NCBI GenBank assembly: GCA_902783315.1
Contig: CACZQK010000027.1
Span: 1-36,113, forward strand
Direction of reading: 5' to 3'
Origin: an uncultured Erysipelotrichaceae bacterium
GTDB taxonomy: Bacteria > Bacillota_I > Bacilli_A > RF39 > UBA660
Length of the DNA: 36,113 nt
Shown here: positions 26,684 to 36,042 of the stretch, one piece after another
Numbering within the stretch: position 1 is the stretch's first letter
Layout of the letters: each line of letters opens with the position of its first letter
Program-made: the position numbers and the translations under genes
Notes under the pieces: generated by a model
What the model was told of the DNA's origin: nothing
What the model saw: the letters and a program-made list of their open reading frames with translations, nothing else
Databases searched by the model: none

Positions 26684-27139
26684 ATGAAATTTATGAAGTT
26701 TATAAAAAAACATACAAGTATGGTTGTAATAGTATTAGTTTTTATACTTATTGTAGTAGGGTTATTAGTTTTAAAAGAAATAGCATTTCCTGAGGAAAAC
26801 GAAGCAATTTACGGTACAAGATTGGAAGGAATAAAAAACGTTCCAATTAGCAAAGAAAAAAAGAACAACATCATTGGAGCATTTAAAGATATATCTCCTA
26901 GTACAACAGTTAGAGTGGCTGGAAGAATAATCTATATTAATGTAAAAGTAAATGGAGATATTTCAAGAGATACTGCCAAAGATTATTCTAATAAATCATT
27001 AGAAGTATTTTCAGAAGAAGAAAAGAATTTCTATGACATACAATTTTTAATCGACAATAAAGAAAATGAAGCTCAATTTCCTATTATGGGATATAAACAT
27101 CATACAAATCCAGATATAAGTTGGACAAAAGATAGATAG
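26684..27139 (+). CDS. Membrane-anchored orphan protein upstream of the GGDEF gene
   Basis: 151 residues. One membrane span (about residues 12-31, VVIVLVFILIVVGLLVL) follows a basic start, leaving about 120 residues outside. The outer part (KNVPISKEKKNNIIGAFKDISPSTTVRVAGRIIYINVKVNGDISRDTAKDYS...) looks like an alpha-beta module of unknown family. GATGTGA is a weak ribosome site before the ATG. It lies 9 bases before the dual-sensor GGDEF gene on the same transcript, so an accessory role in sensing is possible but only positional. Confidence 0.6.
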   Translation: MKFMKFIKKHTSMVVIVLVFILIVVGLLVLKEIAFPEENEAIYGTRLEGIKNVPISKEKKNNIIGAFKDISPSTTVRVAGRIIYINVKVNGDISRDTAKDYSNKSLEVFSEEEKNFYDIQFLIDNKENEAQFPIMGYKHHTNPDISWTKDR

Positions 27140-27148
27140 GAGAGTTAT

Positions 27149-29188
27149 ATGAAAAAGAAGTTATTAATTGGGGTTCCTATTTTTATAGCCGCTATAACAT
27201 TCTTTTTTGTTTATAGGTATTATAACAAAGAAGACAAAACCACAACATTAACAGTAGCAGAAAAAAGATGGGTGGAAGAGAATAATGAAAAAGCTTATGA
27301 TTTTGAAGTGGTAAATGATTATCCACTATATGGGCTAAATGGAGAAGGCGTAATCTTTGATTTTTTGAAAGACTTTGAAGAAAAAATAGGTATAGAGTTC
27401 AACAAAATTCCATATTTAAAAACATCGACACCAACAACGAATAGTTTTCGTATTAGTATTTTAGGAAATGATGAAAAATTAACAGAAAAAGACTTATTTC
27501 TATTTTATGATAATTATGTTGCTGTAGGAAAAACTTATCAAAGAATTAATCATATTAGTGAAATGAAAAATATAGTATTCGGTGTTTTAAAGGAAGATAC
27601 AGATGAAGTAAGCTTTTATTTAAAAAGTGGTACTAATCTTTCATATAAGTCATATGAAAATATAGCAGAATTATACGCTGCTATAGATTCTGGAGAAATA
27701 AACATGGGAGTAGTTCCCAATATTATGTACTTAGACTATACTATTGAAAAAAATAAATACTCCATAAATTACTATTTCACAGAAATGAGAAAGCAAATAG
27801 TTTTGACACTAAGCGATAATAATCAAGAGCTAAACAATATTGTAATGAAGTACTACAACAAGTGGAGACAAACAAATTACATAAAAGAGTATAATGATGC
27901 ATATTTAAATTACTATTTAGAAAAAAATAAATTAAGTGCTAAAACAAAAGCAACTCTAATTTCCAAAAACTATGTATATGGATATATAGAAAATCCTCCA
28001 TATGAAATAAAAGTAGGAAACAAAGTTTTAGGGATTGCTGGAGAATATATGAATAGGATCTCACGTTTAGCAAATATTAATTTCGAATATAAAAAATATG
28101 CTAATAAAAAAGAACTTCAAAAAGCCATAGAAGCGGGAAAAATTGATATTTACTTTGATTATTACAATTATAATAATGACAAATATTTAGCAACTTTATC
28201 TCCTTTTGTAGAGGATTATGTAGTCTTAGGAAGACAAAAAGATAATCATATTGTAAACACCTTTGAAAGCTTAAAAGGTCAAGACATAGCAATGGTAAAA
28301 GAGGATTCACTATATAATTATTTTCTAAACAATTCAAGGGCTAATATTAAAGAGTATGATAATTTGGATAGTCTGTTAAAAAAAGCTAAAAATAATTTAG
28401 TAGTAGTAGATAGAGAGATTTATACATATTATCAAAATAGTAAATTTAAAAAACTAAAAATGATTTATCAAGATACTATGATGAATGACTATAAATTTAT
28501 GATAAAAAGTAACAATGAAGCTTTCTATGACTTAGTAAACTATATGATTAATACGAATTCATATTACAATTATAGAAATTCTGGTGTTGAGAACTTAAAT
28601 GCTAAAATACTAGAAGATTCTACTTTAGAGCAAGTTTATATAATTGCACTTTCTATAATATTTATACCATTAATTATTTTTGGAATTATATACTTAGTAC
28701 TAAAAAAGAAAAAGCAAGTGAAAAAAGTTAAAATTCAAGATAGACATAAGTATACCGATATGTTAACATCACTAAAAAATAGAAATTACTTAAATGCAAA
28801 AATGAAAGAATGGGAAGATTGTGAAGTATTTCCACAATCAATTGTAATGGTTGACTTAAACAATGTAAAATATGTAAATGATAATTATGGACATGAAGAA
28901 GGAGATCAATTGATTATCAAAGCAGCAGGAATATTAGTAAACACACAATTGGAAAACAGTGAAATTATTAGAACGGATGGAAATGAATTTTTAATATATC
29001 TAGTTGGTTATAGTGATAGACAAATTAGTACTTATAGTAAAAAACTAGCCAAAGAAATGAAAAATCTTCCACACGAGTTTGGAGCAGCAGTCGGATATAG
29101 TATGATTACAGATGAAATAAAAACACTAGATGATGCTATAAATGAAGCAACTCTAGAAATGATAACGAATAAGGAAGAATATAAATAA
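27149..29188 (+). CDS. Membrane sensor with two SBP-like domains and a degenerate GGDEF domain
   Basis: 679 residues. An N-terminal span (4-22) is followed by an extracellular part. Residues about 35-255 look like a diverged solute-binding domain and 265-480 are a clearer SBP_bac_3-type domain (VYGYIENPPYEIKVGNKVLG, IEAGKIDIYFDYYN). A second span lies at about 491-514. The cytosolic GGDEF domain (about 535-679) keeps the Mg/GTP segment VDLNNVKYVNDNYGH, but the signature reads DGNEF (Asp610-Phe614): the first Gly is Asp and the acidic residue is Asn. Active cyclases need an acidic residue there, so cyclic-di-GMP synthesis is doubtful, and it may bind nucleotide without making it. No EAL, HD-GYP or PilZ gene is in the window. 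AGGAG precedes the ATG; YihY follows by 10 bases. Confidence 0.8.
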   Translation: MKKKLLIGVPIFIAAITFFFVYRYYNKEDKTTTLTVAEKRWVEENNEKAYDFEVVNDYPLYGLNGEGVIFDFLKDFEEKIGIEFNKIPYLKTSTPTTNSFRISILGNDEKLTEKDLFLFYDNYVAVGKTYQRINHISEMKNIVFGVLKEDTDEVSFYLKSGTNLSYKSYENIAELYAAIDSGEINMGVVPNIMYLDYTIEKNKYSINYYFTEMRKQIVLTLSDNNQELNNIVMKYYNKWRQTNYIKEYNDAYLNYYLEKNKLSAKTKATLISKNYVYGYIENPPYEIKVGNKVLGIAGEYMNRISRLANINFEYKKYANKKELQKAIEAGKIDIYFDYYNYNNDKYLATLSPFVEDYVVLGRQKDNHIVNTFESLKGQDIAMVKEDSLYNYFLNNSRANIKEYDNLDSLLKKAKNNLVVVDREIYTYYQNSKFKKLKMIYQDTMMNDYKFMIKSNNEAFYDLVNYMINTNSYYNYRNSGVENLNAKILEDSTLEQVYIIALSIIFIPLIIFGIIYLVLKKKKQVKKVKIQDRHKYTDMLTSLKNRNYLNAKMKEWEDCEVFPQSIVMVDLNNVKYVNDNYGHEEGDQLIIKAAGILVNTQLENSEIIRTDGNEFLIYLVGYSDRQISTYSKKLAKEMKNLPHEFGAAVGYSMITDEIKTLDDAINEATLEMITNKEEYK

Positions 29189-29198
29189 AGGTGATAAA

Positions 29199-30014
29199 AT
29201 GGAAAAAGCAAGAGACTTTATATTAAAAATATTCAAAATATTACAAAAACCAGAAATGAGAATATTACCAGGGCATCTTGCTTTTTTTCTTGTTATGACA
29301 ATAATTCCATTAGTCGCATTAATTACAACCATAGCAGCAGCTTTATCAATTTCAACAGAAACAATTCGTCAAGCAATTATGACCTATGCTCCATCTAAAG
29401 TGGCCACCGTATTAAATAGTGTAATATCTGGGGATGGAATAAATTTCAATATCATAATATTTTATTTATCAGCTTTTTTACTAGCATCGAATGGGGCTTA
29501 TTCAATGATAAATTCATCAAATGAGATTTATAAAGTATCTTCTAAGAATATAATTCAAAGACGAGCAAAAGCAATTATGATGACATTCATACTAGTAGGA
29601 TTATTTCTATTTTTACTAATCGTTCCCTTATTTGGAGGAACAATATTTGATGTATCAAAAGAAGTAATATCAAATAAAAATCTTATTAATATAATAGAAA
29701 AAATATTAGTGATAATGAAATATCCAATTATCCTATTATTTCTCTTTATAAATATAAAATTAATGTATGTAATTGCACCAGATAAAGAAATTCCACCAAG
29801 TTCAACAAATAATGGAGCAATATTTACCACAATTGGATGGATCCTAGCAACTGAAATATTTGCTTTTTATATTGAAAGATTTTCAAGATATGACGTTTTC
29901 TATGGGAGTATTTCTAATATATTAGTATTGATATTATGGGTTTATTTATTATCATATATATATGTTTTCGGTATGGTCATTAATGCTAGCAATTATAAAG
30001 ATGAACTAGAATAA
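29199..30014 (+). CDS. YihY/BrkB-family integral membrane protein
   Basis: 271 residues with about six membrane spans. Conserved family landmarks are LAFFLVMTIIPLVALI near residues 27-42, SNGAYSMINSSNEIYKV near 95-110, and the late YGSISNILVLILWVYLLSYIYVFG. The family includes proteins once annotated as RNase BN and others labelled BrkB; the molecular function is unsettled. AAAGGTGA precedes the ATG, and it starts 10 bases after the GGDEF gene, the last of that operon. An AT-rich terminator lies at 30186-30223. Confidence 0.85.
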   Translation: MEKARDFILKIFKILQKPEMRILPGHLAFFLVMTIIPLVALITTIAAALSISTETIRQAIMTYAPSKVATVLNSVISGDGINFNIIIFYLSAFLLASNGAYSMINSSNEIYKVSSKNIIQRRAKAIMMTFILVGLFLFLLIVPLFGGTIFDVSKEVISNKNLINIIEKILVIMKYPIILLFLFINIKLMYVIAPDKEIPPSSTNNGAIFTTIGWILATEIFAFYIERFSRYDVFYGSISNILVLILWVYLLSYIYVFGMVINASNYKDELE

Positions 30015-30185
30015 GAGATTGCAAAAAACAATTAAAAAATGATAAAAGACTTAGGAATGAAAAAAGTATGTATTACTGTTATAATTTATTTCTCATATCA
30101 GTTCAATAGCTTCAACAATTATGGAATATAACTTAAAAAAAGGAAAAAAAATAGACAAAACTAATTTATTACAATATCAAATCAT

Positions 30186-30223
30186 AAATATTTATAGTAA
30201 AATCTATAAATATTTTTTATTTT
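30186..30223 (+). terminator. AT-rich terminator after YihY
   Basis: AAATATTTATAG (30186-30197), 6-base loop, CTATAAATATTT (30204-30215): a perfect 12-pair stem, then TTTATTTT. AT-only stems are weaker, but the symmetry and T-run are convincing. Confidence 0.65.
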
Positions 30224-30268
30224 AATACTATAATTAAAAAACAGTAAATATATTCTTAAGCCTTTTTA

Positions 30269-30297
30269 TTGAAAAAAGTTTTCTTTTAGTATAAAAT
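30269..30297 (+). promoter_or_regulatory. Sigma-A promoter of the pilin-like gene
   Basis: TTGAAA (30269-30274), 17 bases, TAAAAT (30292-30297), 23 bases before the ATG. Confidence 0.55.
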
Positions 30298-30320
30298 GAA
30301 AAAGTAAGGTAGGTGTAGAT

Positions 30321-33098
30321 ATGAAAAGAAAAAAACTAGGAAACAGGGGATTTACATTACTTGAATTATTAGCTACAGTTACTATATTAGGAATAATTAT
30401 GACAGTTACAGTTTCCTATGCAATAAGATTAATTAGTAAGGCAAAAGATGATTCTATGGAACAACAAAAAAATGTTGTAATCATAGCAGCGGAAAGTTAT
30501 TTTCAAGCTCGTAGAGAGCAACTGCCAAGATTAATTGGACAAACAACATCTGTTCCAATTAGTACCCTTCTAGAAACAAACTATTTGAAAAAACCAATAA
30601 AAAATTCTAATGGAGAAAGCTGTATGGAAAAGTCTTTTGTTACAGCACATAAAGATTCGACGGTAAAATATAGCTACAAAGCTCACTTATATTGTGGAAA
30701 AGAAAATATTCCAACGGAAGAAAAACCACCAACACCAAGTATAAAAATTGACTTCTGTCAAGAAAAAGAAGGAGTTTATAGCTGCCGCGATAAAGATAAT
30801 GATCCGGAAGTACCATCAGCAGTTTCTGAACCGTTTATTCTAATTGAAATTGACGGAAATCAACCAGGGGAAGAAACAACTACATTGGAGGGTTACAGTT
30901 GGAGCATTTCGGCACTATATAAGGGAGAATTAGAAGAAAAAGAAGTATATAGCTCTGGTGAATTAAGTGCGAGAGGTCATCAATCAATAAAATTGCCAAA
31001 AGAAGACTCAAAACAAAAATATATTTTAAAGAATTATGTAGATATTACATCTACAACGAAAATAGCTATTCATGTTATTGCTACAAATACCAAAGGAGGA
31101 ATTTCAGAAGAAGAAAAAGCAGAAATAACATATAGAGACAATAATCTCCCATACTGTGGTAAAATTAGTGGCCAAGCTGAATCAAGTCAAGATTGGATTA
31201 ACAAAAAGAGTAGCCAAAAATCACGGAAAATTATAGCAGAATGTGTAGATGGAAGTGGAAGTGGATGTGTTCGCAGCAAATTCACTCAGACATGGCCAAC
31301 AAAGAATCAAAAGGCCGTAGAATTTGCTTATATCAAATTAGATGATAATGCTGGAAATAGTAATAGACCAATAGAAATACTAAATCAAGATCCATGTGCC
31401 ATGAATACTTCAGAAAATATAGATGGCTGTAGAGTAAGAGTAAATGTTGATTTAGAAGCTCCAATAATTACTTTAAAGAGTGCCAATAAAGTGGGAGAAA
31501 ATACGAATATATTAGATTTAAATAAAATCAGTAATATGACAACGAATGGGACAGAAAATGATTCAGTAACTTTAGAATATAATCAATACAAAAATCTAAA
31601 AAGCAGCAAGTGGATGAATCAAGAAAACTATCCAAATGGAATAGTTTATACATTTTCCATTACAGATAATTTAAGATTAGCCAACTGGAAATTTGAAACT
31701 AATAAAGCAAATGGAGATCCAAATAAAAATAGTGAATATAAAAATTTAAGTGTAACAAATGAAGATGCTATAAATAAAACTCAGATTGATCAATCAGATA
31801 GCATCAACAACTGTGGTATACGAGAAAATGAAATTCAAGTTTCTTTCTTAAATGATGGAATTCGCAAAGGAAAATTAACCGTTACCGATATTGCAGGAAA
31901 TACATCAACCTATATTATAGAAGCAAATTTGGACAGACAATCCCCATCTACTCCAAAAGTTTATTTACGAAAATGGACTGATAACAACATGGATGTCCCA
32001 ACAAGCCTAGATGGATTAACCACAAAATATACTGCCGGAACATGGTCTAATAAAAATGTATATACAGAAGCTCAGAAAAATGGTGAAGATAACGTATCAG
32101 GAATATCTCATTTTGAACTTGTTACAGAAGGAGCAACACAGAACCATTCTGAAAGTGATCACTATCATTCTGCATATTGGGATGATGAACATGCATATTG
32201 GAATGTACAAGCTCAAAGAGAGTCAACTTTAAAATACAAAGTCTGTGATAAAGCAGGAAACTGCAGTAATTACAATGAAAAAAAGGTCTTTGTAGATAAA
32301 ACAGCACCAACATTAAATGTTTATATGAAAAATTATACAAATAACAAACCAACTTCAATCAATGCTAATGACCCTAATCTATATTATGGTGCTGATACAC
32401 AACAAAACGTATTTTTCTATCCGGTTGGAAATGATTCCATATCTGGAATAAACAAATATGAAATAAAAAAACAAAAAGCAAATGCAGCAGGAACCTATCC
32501 AAGCAGTTCCTATGCTGCTTATAATACAACAAACAACTTTGAATCAGCCGAAGGTAAATATAAGATTACCATTAAAGTGTATGATAAGGCTGGAAATACT
32601 ACCACCGTAGCGAAAGAATTTATTATTGATAGAACTCCACCTGTGATATCCCATAAGTGTGTAAGATTGTATACAAATCACACTGCTAATCCTAGCTATG
32701 ATACGCTAGAACAGGAAGGATTTCTTGTTCTTGATACAAAAGAATCCCTACAAAAATGGAGCGAAGTCGGACAGTGTAAAAGTAAGAAAGGTTGCAAGTA
32801 TGCGGTAATAATCAAGTATGATGATACCTTTAGCAAAGATATAGTATCAAGAAATATTGTATTAGGAGACTTAAGTTCTCCACCGAATTCTAGTATGCCA
32901 GGAGTATCAACAGTAATTAATAGTACAGGAACTTTCAATAATGCTACAGGAAAATGGAGCGGAGGAGTACGTATAGTAGATCATCCTGGAGCAGATGACC
33001 CACTTGATGTTTTAATACGATATGTTTGTGATCGTGCTGGAAATTGTGCACATAACTCAAGTTCAGGAAAAGAGATAAAGTGTCCTGTAATGAATTAG
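30321..33098 (+). CDS. Giant prepilin-headed surface protein with Ig-like repeats
   Basis: 925 residues. The N-terminus is a class III prepilin signal: basic MKRKKLGNRG, then FTLLELLATVTILGIIMTV with Glu at mature position 5 (Glu15), which a PilD-type peptidase would cut after Gly10. The next 100 residues resemble a pilin head. Beyond that the chain is a series of beta-sandwich modules, marked by D-x-AGN motifs near residues 340, 522, 643, 753 and 903 (for example CDKAGNCS, YDKAGNTT, CDRAGNCA), with linkers such as DKTAPTL, DRTPPVI and DRQSPSTP. Paired Cys residues suggest disulphides. It would be displayed on the surface, perhaps as a tip or minor pilin with an adhesive stalk. Pilin assembly genes are not in the window. 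AGGT lies before the ATG. Confidence 0.75.
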   Translation: MKRKKLGNRGFTLLELLATVTILGIIMTVTVSYAIRLISKAKDDSMEQQKNVVIIAAESYFQARREQLPRLIGQTTSVPISTLLETNYLKKPIKNSNGESCMEKSFVTAHKDSTVKYSYKAHLYCGKENIPTEEKPPTPSIKIDFCQEKEGVYSCRDKDNDPEVPSAVSEPFILIEIDGNQPGEETTTLEGYSWSISALYKGELEEKEVYSSGELSARGHQSIKLPKEDSKQKYILKNYVDITSTTKIAIHVIATNTKGGISEEEKAEITYRDNNLPYCGKISGQAESSQDWINKKSSQKSRKIIAECVDGSGSGCVRSKFTQTWPTKNQKAVEFAYIKLDDNAGNSNRPIEILNQDPCAMNTSENIDGCRVRVNVDLEAPIITLKSANKVGENTNILDLNKISNMTTNGTENDSVTLEYNQYKNLKSSKWMNQENYPNGIVYTFSITDNLRLANWKFETNKANGDPNKNSEYKNLSVTNEDAINKTQIDQSDSINNCGIRENEIQVSFLNDGIRKGKLTVTDIAGNTSTYIIEANLDRQSPSTPKVYLRKWTDNNMDVPTSLDGLTTKYTAGTWSNKNVYTEAQKNGEDNVSGISHFELVTEGATQNHSESDHYHSAYWDDEHAYWNVQAQRESTLKYKVCDKAGNCSNYNEKKVFVDKTAPTLNVYMKNYTNNKPTSINANDPNLYYGADTQQNVFFYPVGNDSISGINKYEIKKQKANAAGTYPSSSYAAYNTTNNFESAEGKYKITIKVYDKAGNTTTVAKEFIIDRTPPVISHKCVRLYTNHTANPSYDTLEQEGFLVLDTKESLQKWSEVGQCKSKKGCKYAVIIKYDDTFSKDIVSRNIVLGDLSSPPNSSMPGVSTVINSTGTFNNATGKWSGGVRIVDHPGADDPLDVLIRYVCDRAGNCAHNSSSGKEIKCPVMN

Positions 33099-33125
33099 AC
33101 TACCAAACAAAATATAAAAATTAAT

Positions 33126-33157
33126 AAAATCCCTAGAATTTTCTAGAGATTTTTTTG
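33126..33157 (+). terminator. Terminator of the pilin-like gene
   Basis: AATC-C-CTAG (33128-33136) pairs with CTAG-A-GATT (33143-33151) around a 6-base loop with one mismatch, followed by a T-run to 33157. Confidence 0.7.
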
Positions 33158-33201
33158 TTATAATAATTTACATATTTTATAATAGCACTAAAGACCAATA
33201 A

Positions 33202-33230
33202 TTGAAAATCTTAATAGATAGTGATATAAT
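33202..33230 (+). promoter_or_regulatory. Sigma-A promoter of the LtaS-like gene
   Basis: TTGAAA (33202-33207), 17 bases, TATAAT (33225-33230) with extended TGA; 17 bases before the ATG. Confidence 0.8.
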
Positions 33231-33247
33231 AAAAACGAGGTATTGAT

Positions 33248-35317
33248 ATGAAAAGAATAAAAATTATATTCAATCAAATAAAAATGAATATCACAAAAAA
33301 TATTAAAAAAGTAAAAAAAGAACATTTAATAAGGACATATATAAAAAATAATAAATTATTTCTATCATTTGTCTTCATATGTATCATAAATTCAACTGTG
33401 TTAAGATTTTTTTGTATGCATTCACTTGAAAATTACTTATCATGGAGAGCTATTTTGGCAGACTCAGTAATTGTAACTTTAGTAGGCTCTTTTGGGTATT
33501 TATTGAAGCCAAAGAACAGATTTATCTATTATTTTTGCTTTTGTATATTCTTTAGTGCTATTTGTATGATTAATTCCGTATATTATACTTTTTATACATC
33601 TTTTGCATCTATTTCAATGCTATCACTTACACAGTATATTGGAGATGTAGGTGATGCCGTTGTTGAAAATGTTCTGCAAATAAAAGATTTGTTTTATGTA
33701 ATTGGACCAATAGCTTTATTTTTAATTCATTTGAAATTAAAGAAAAAGAATTACTATAAAAAAGTAGAAATGAAAACAATAAGAAAGAAGAAAACATTTA
33801 AATCACTAAGTATTACAGGCGTGTTATTACTGCTATTTTTATTGACCTTATCACCTTTAGATGTATCAAGATTCTTTAAGCAATGGAATAAAGAGTATAT
33901 TGTAATGAGATTTGGAATATATGTGTACCAAACAAATGACTTATTTACTTCAATTCAACCAAAAATAAATTCAATGTTTGGATATGACAAAGCAAATAAA
34001 AAATTTCAAGATTATTTTAAGAACAAAGAACCTTCTGCCACTAATGAATATACCAACATATTTAAAGACAAAAATGTCATTGTAATACATGGAGAAAGCA
34101 TGATGACAAATGCCATAGGTTTAAAATTTAATGATCAAGAAGTGACTCCAACCTTAAACAAATTATCAAGTGAAGGGATGTTCTTTTCAAACTTCTATTC
34201 TCAAGTAAGCGTTGGAACAAGTAGTGATTCAGAGCTAACCTACAATACATCTTTAATGCCAACAAAGAGTGGCACAGCTTTTGTATCTTATTCAGATAGA
34301 AAATATATTGGAATACCAACATTATTAAAAGAAAAAGGATATTATACATTTAGTATGCATGCGAATAACGCAGATTTTTGGAATCGCCGAGCAATGCATA
34401 AAAACTTAGGATATGATAGATTCTTTAGTAAAACAGATTATAATGTAACAAAAGAAAATACAATTGGCTTAGGCTTATCAGACAAAGAGTTTTTTCACCA
34501 ATCAGTTGAAAAGATAGAAAGAATAAACTCCGAGCATGAAAAGTGGTATGGACTTTTAATAATGCTAACGAATCATACCCCATTCTCAGAAATTGAAAAA
34601 TATGGGGAGTTCCCAGTTGACATGAAAGAAACAATTACAAAAGAAGATGGAACAACAGAAGAAAAAGTGTATCCATACATGGAAGGAACAAAACTAGGAA
34701 ATTACTTTAAATCTCTACATTATGCTGATGAAGCTTTAGGAGAGTTTATTCAAGAATTAGAAGCAAAAGGATTATTAGAGAATACAGTATTCATACTTTA
34801 TGGAGATCATGATGCTAGATTATCGAGAAAAGACTATAATCTTCTTTATAATTATGATAAAGAAACAGATGATGTTTTAGATAAAGAAGACCCTGAGTAT
34901 AAAGAATATGATTCATATCAATATGAATTAGGTCGAAAAGTTCCTTTTATTATTTGGACTAAAGATATGAATAACACAAAACTAAATTTTGAAAATAAGA
35001 ATGTAATGGGTATGTACGATGTTTCCCCAACGCTTGGAAATATGTTTGGATTTTATAATAAGTATAGACTAGGTCATGATATTTTTGATATAAAGGAAAA
35101 TAATATTGTAATATTCCCTACTGGCAATTGGGTAAATAATAAGATGTATTATAATAGCCAAAAATCAGCTTATTTTCCATTATCAGAAGAGCCGATAACT
35201 GAAGAAGAAATTAATTATAATACTGAATACACGAATCAATTATTAGACATATCTAATGATATTATTTCATTTGACTTGTTAAATGAGAAAAAAGACCAAG
35301 AGAGAGAAGGGGAGTAA
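33248..35317 (+). CDS. LtaS-family phosphoglycerol transferase-like membrane enzyme
   Basis: 689 residues. About five N-terminal spans (about 37-56, 71-89, 94-116, 148-166, 183-205) are followed by an extracellular sulfatase-fold domain from about 270. Metal and active-site residues fit the LtaS/MdoB group: Glu283 in IHGESM, MHANN and FWNR near 370-380, and Asp520-His521 in YGDHDA. The nucleophile segment reads GTSSDSE (323-329); where LtaS has catalytic Thr in GKTSD, this protein has Thr324-Ser325, so Ser may be the nucleophile. LtaS builds glycerol-phosphate teichoic acid from phosphatidylglycerol. Whether this one makes lipoteichoic acid or modifies another glycan is not shown. GAGG precedes the ATG. 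The next gene follows by 7 bases. Confidence 0.8.
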   Translation: MKRIKIIFNQIKMNITKNIKKVKKEHLIRTYIKNNKLFLSFVFICIINSTVLRFFCMHSLENYLSWRAILADSVIVTLVGSFGYLLKPKNRFIYYFCFCIFFSAICMINSVYYTFYTSFASISMLSLTQYIGDVGDAVVENVLQIKDLFYVIGPIALFLIHLKLKKKNYYKKVEMKTIRKKKTFKSLSITGVLLLLFLLTLSPLDVSRFFKQWNKEYIVMRFGIYVYQTNDLFTSIQPKINSMFGYDKANKKFQDYFKNKEPSATNEYTNIFKDKNVIVIHGESMMTNAIGLKFNDQEVTPTLNKLSSEGMFFSNFYSQVSVGTSSDSELTYNTSLMPTKSGTAFVSYSDRKYIGIPTLLKEKGYYTFSMHANNADFWNRRAMHKNLGYDRFFSKTDYNVTKENTIGLGLSDKEFFHQSVEKIERINSEHEKWYGLLIMLTNHTPFSEIEKYGEFPVDMKETITKEDGTTEEKVYPYMEGTKLGNYFKSLHYADEALGEFIQELEAKGLLENTVFILYGDHDARLSRKDYNLLYNYDKETDDVLDKEDPEYKEYDSYQYELGRKVPFIIWTKDMNNTKLNFENKNVMGMYDVSPTLGNMFGFYNKYRLGHDIFDIKENNIVIFPTGNWVNNKMYYNSQKSAYFPLSEEPITEEEINYNTEYTNQLLDISNDIISFDLLNEKKDQEREGE

Positions 35318-35324
35318 TAAAGAA

Positions 35325-35948
35325 ATGAAATTAAAAAAGAAAGTTAAAATTTTACTAATAATTTTACTCTTAATTTCACTGGCAATCATCGGTTTTTTAA
35401 CATACAAAGACTTAGTCGCAGATAAATCACCAAAAGAGACCAAAATTATTAATGAAGTTGAAGATTATGGATATAAACTAAAAGAAAATAAACCAGAAAA
35501 GTATAAAAAAATGTTTGAAGATTTAAAAGGAATATTAGCTGAAGAAAAAGTAGACGAAGAAAAATATGTCAAAAAAATATCAGAAATGTTTATTTATGAC
35601 TTTTATTCTTTAAATGATAAAGCTGCCAAAACAGACATTGGTGGAGTAGACTTTGTTCATAGTGAAATCTTAGAAAATTTCTTACAAAATGCTCAGAATA
35701 CATATTATAAGTATGTAGAAAGTAATATCTATAATAACAGAAAACAAAAACTACCAGTTGTAGATGAAATAATAATTGGTGAAACAGAGCAAAAAGCATT
35801 TGCATATAATAGCAAAGTAGATGAACAAGCATATTATGTAAAAGTAAATTGGACATACGTAGATAATGAATTTTCTTCTTATCAAAAAGAAGCTCAATTA
35901 GTTTTTGTTCATGATGGTAAAAAATTATCTCTAGTAGAACTACAATAA
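35325..35948 (+). CDS. Membrane-anchored orphan protein co-transcribed with the LtaS-like gene
   Basis: 207 residues from the ATG at 35325; GGGGAG lies 10 bases upstream, whereas the longer frame from 35283 starts inside the LtaS-like gene without a ribosome site. A basic N-terminus and one span (about 8-27) anchor a chain of about 180 residues outside the cell. The outer part has a helical first half (KPEKYKKMFEDLKGILAEEK...) and a beta second half (QAYYVKVNWTYV ... EAQLVFVHDGKKLSLVEL) reminiscent of NTF2-like folds, but the family is not recognised. Seven bases after the LtaS-like stop, so it is probably a partner or part of the same envelope pathway. Its stop codon lies in the loop of the terminator. 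Confidence 0.65.
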   Translation: MKLKKKVKILLIILLLISLAIIGFLTYKDLVADKSPKETKIINEVEDYGYKLKENKPEKYKKMFEDLKGILAEEKVDEEKYVKKISEMFIYDFYSLNDKAAKTDIGGVDFVHSEILENFLQNAQNTYYKYVESNIYNNRKQKLPVVDEIIIGETEQKAFAYNSKVDEQAYYVKVNWTYVDNEFSSYQKEAQLVFVHDGKKLSLVELQ

Positions 35949-35961
35949 TAGTTCTTTTTTC
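35936..35961 (+). terminator. Terminator of the LtaS-like unit
   Basis: AGAACTA (35936-35942), loop CAATAA holding the stop codon, TAGTTCT (35949-35955), then a T-run. Confidence 0.8.
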
Positions 35962-36042
35962 TTTTACATTAATTTACACATAATGCTATTTTTTAAATAT
36001 CAACAAAATAGTTAATATGTTAAACTAACAATAGGTGAAACT

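Larger units (their letters stand above)
30015..30320. other. Gap with a long AT stem-loop and possible decayed ORF fragments
   Basis: About 300 bases. It holds the YihY terminator (listed separately) and the promoter of the pilin-like gene. Short frames near 30039-30230 (MKKVCITVIIYFSYQFNSF, then in another frame MEYNLKKGKKIDKTNLLQYQ) look like pieces of a broken small gene, but no family is recognised. There is no other structure. Confidence 0.3.

Noticed and set aside
35283-35324. Longer frame of the anchored orphan overlapping the LtaS-like gene
   Set aside because: No ribosome site; the basic start plus span of the product fits the ATG at 35325.
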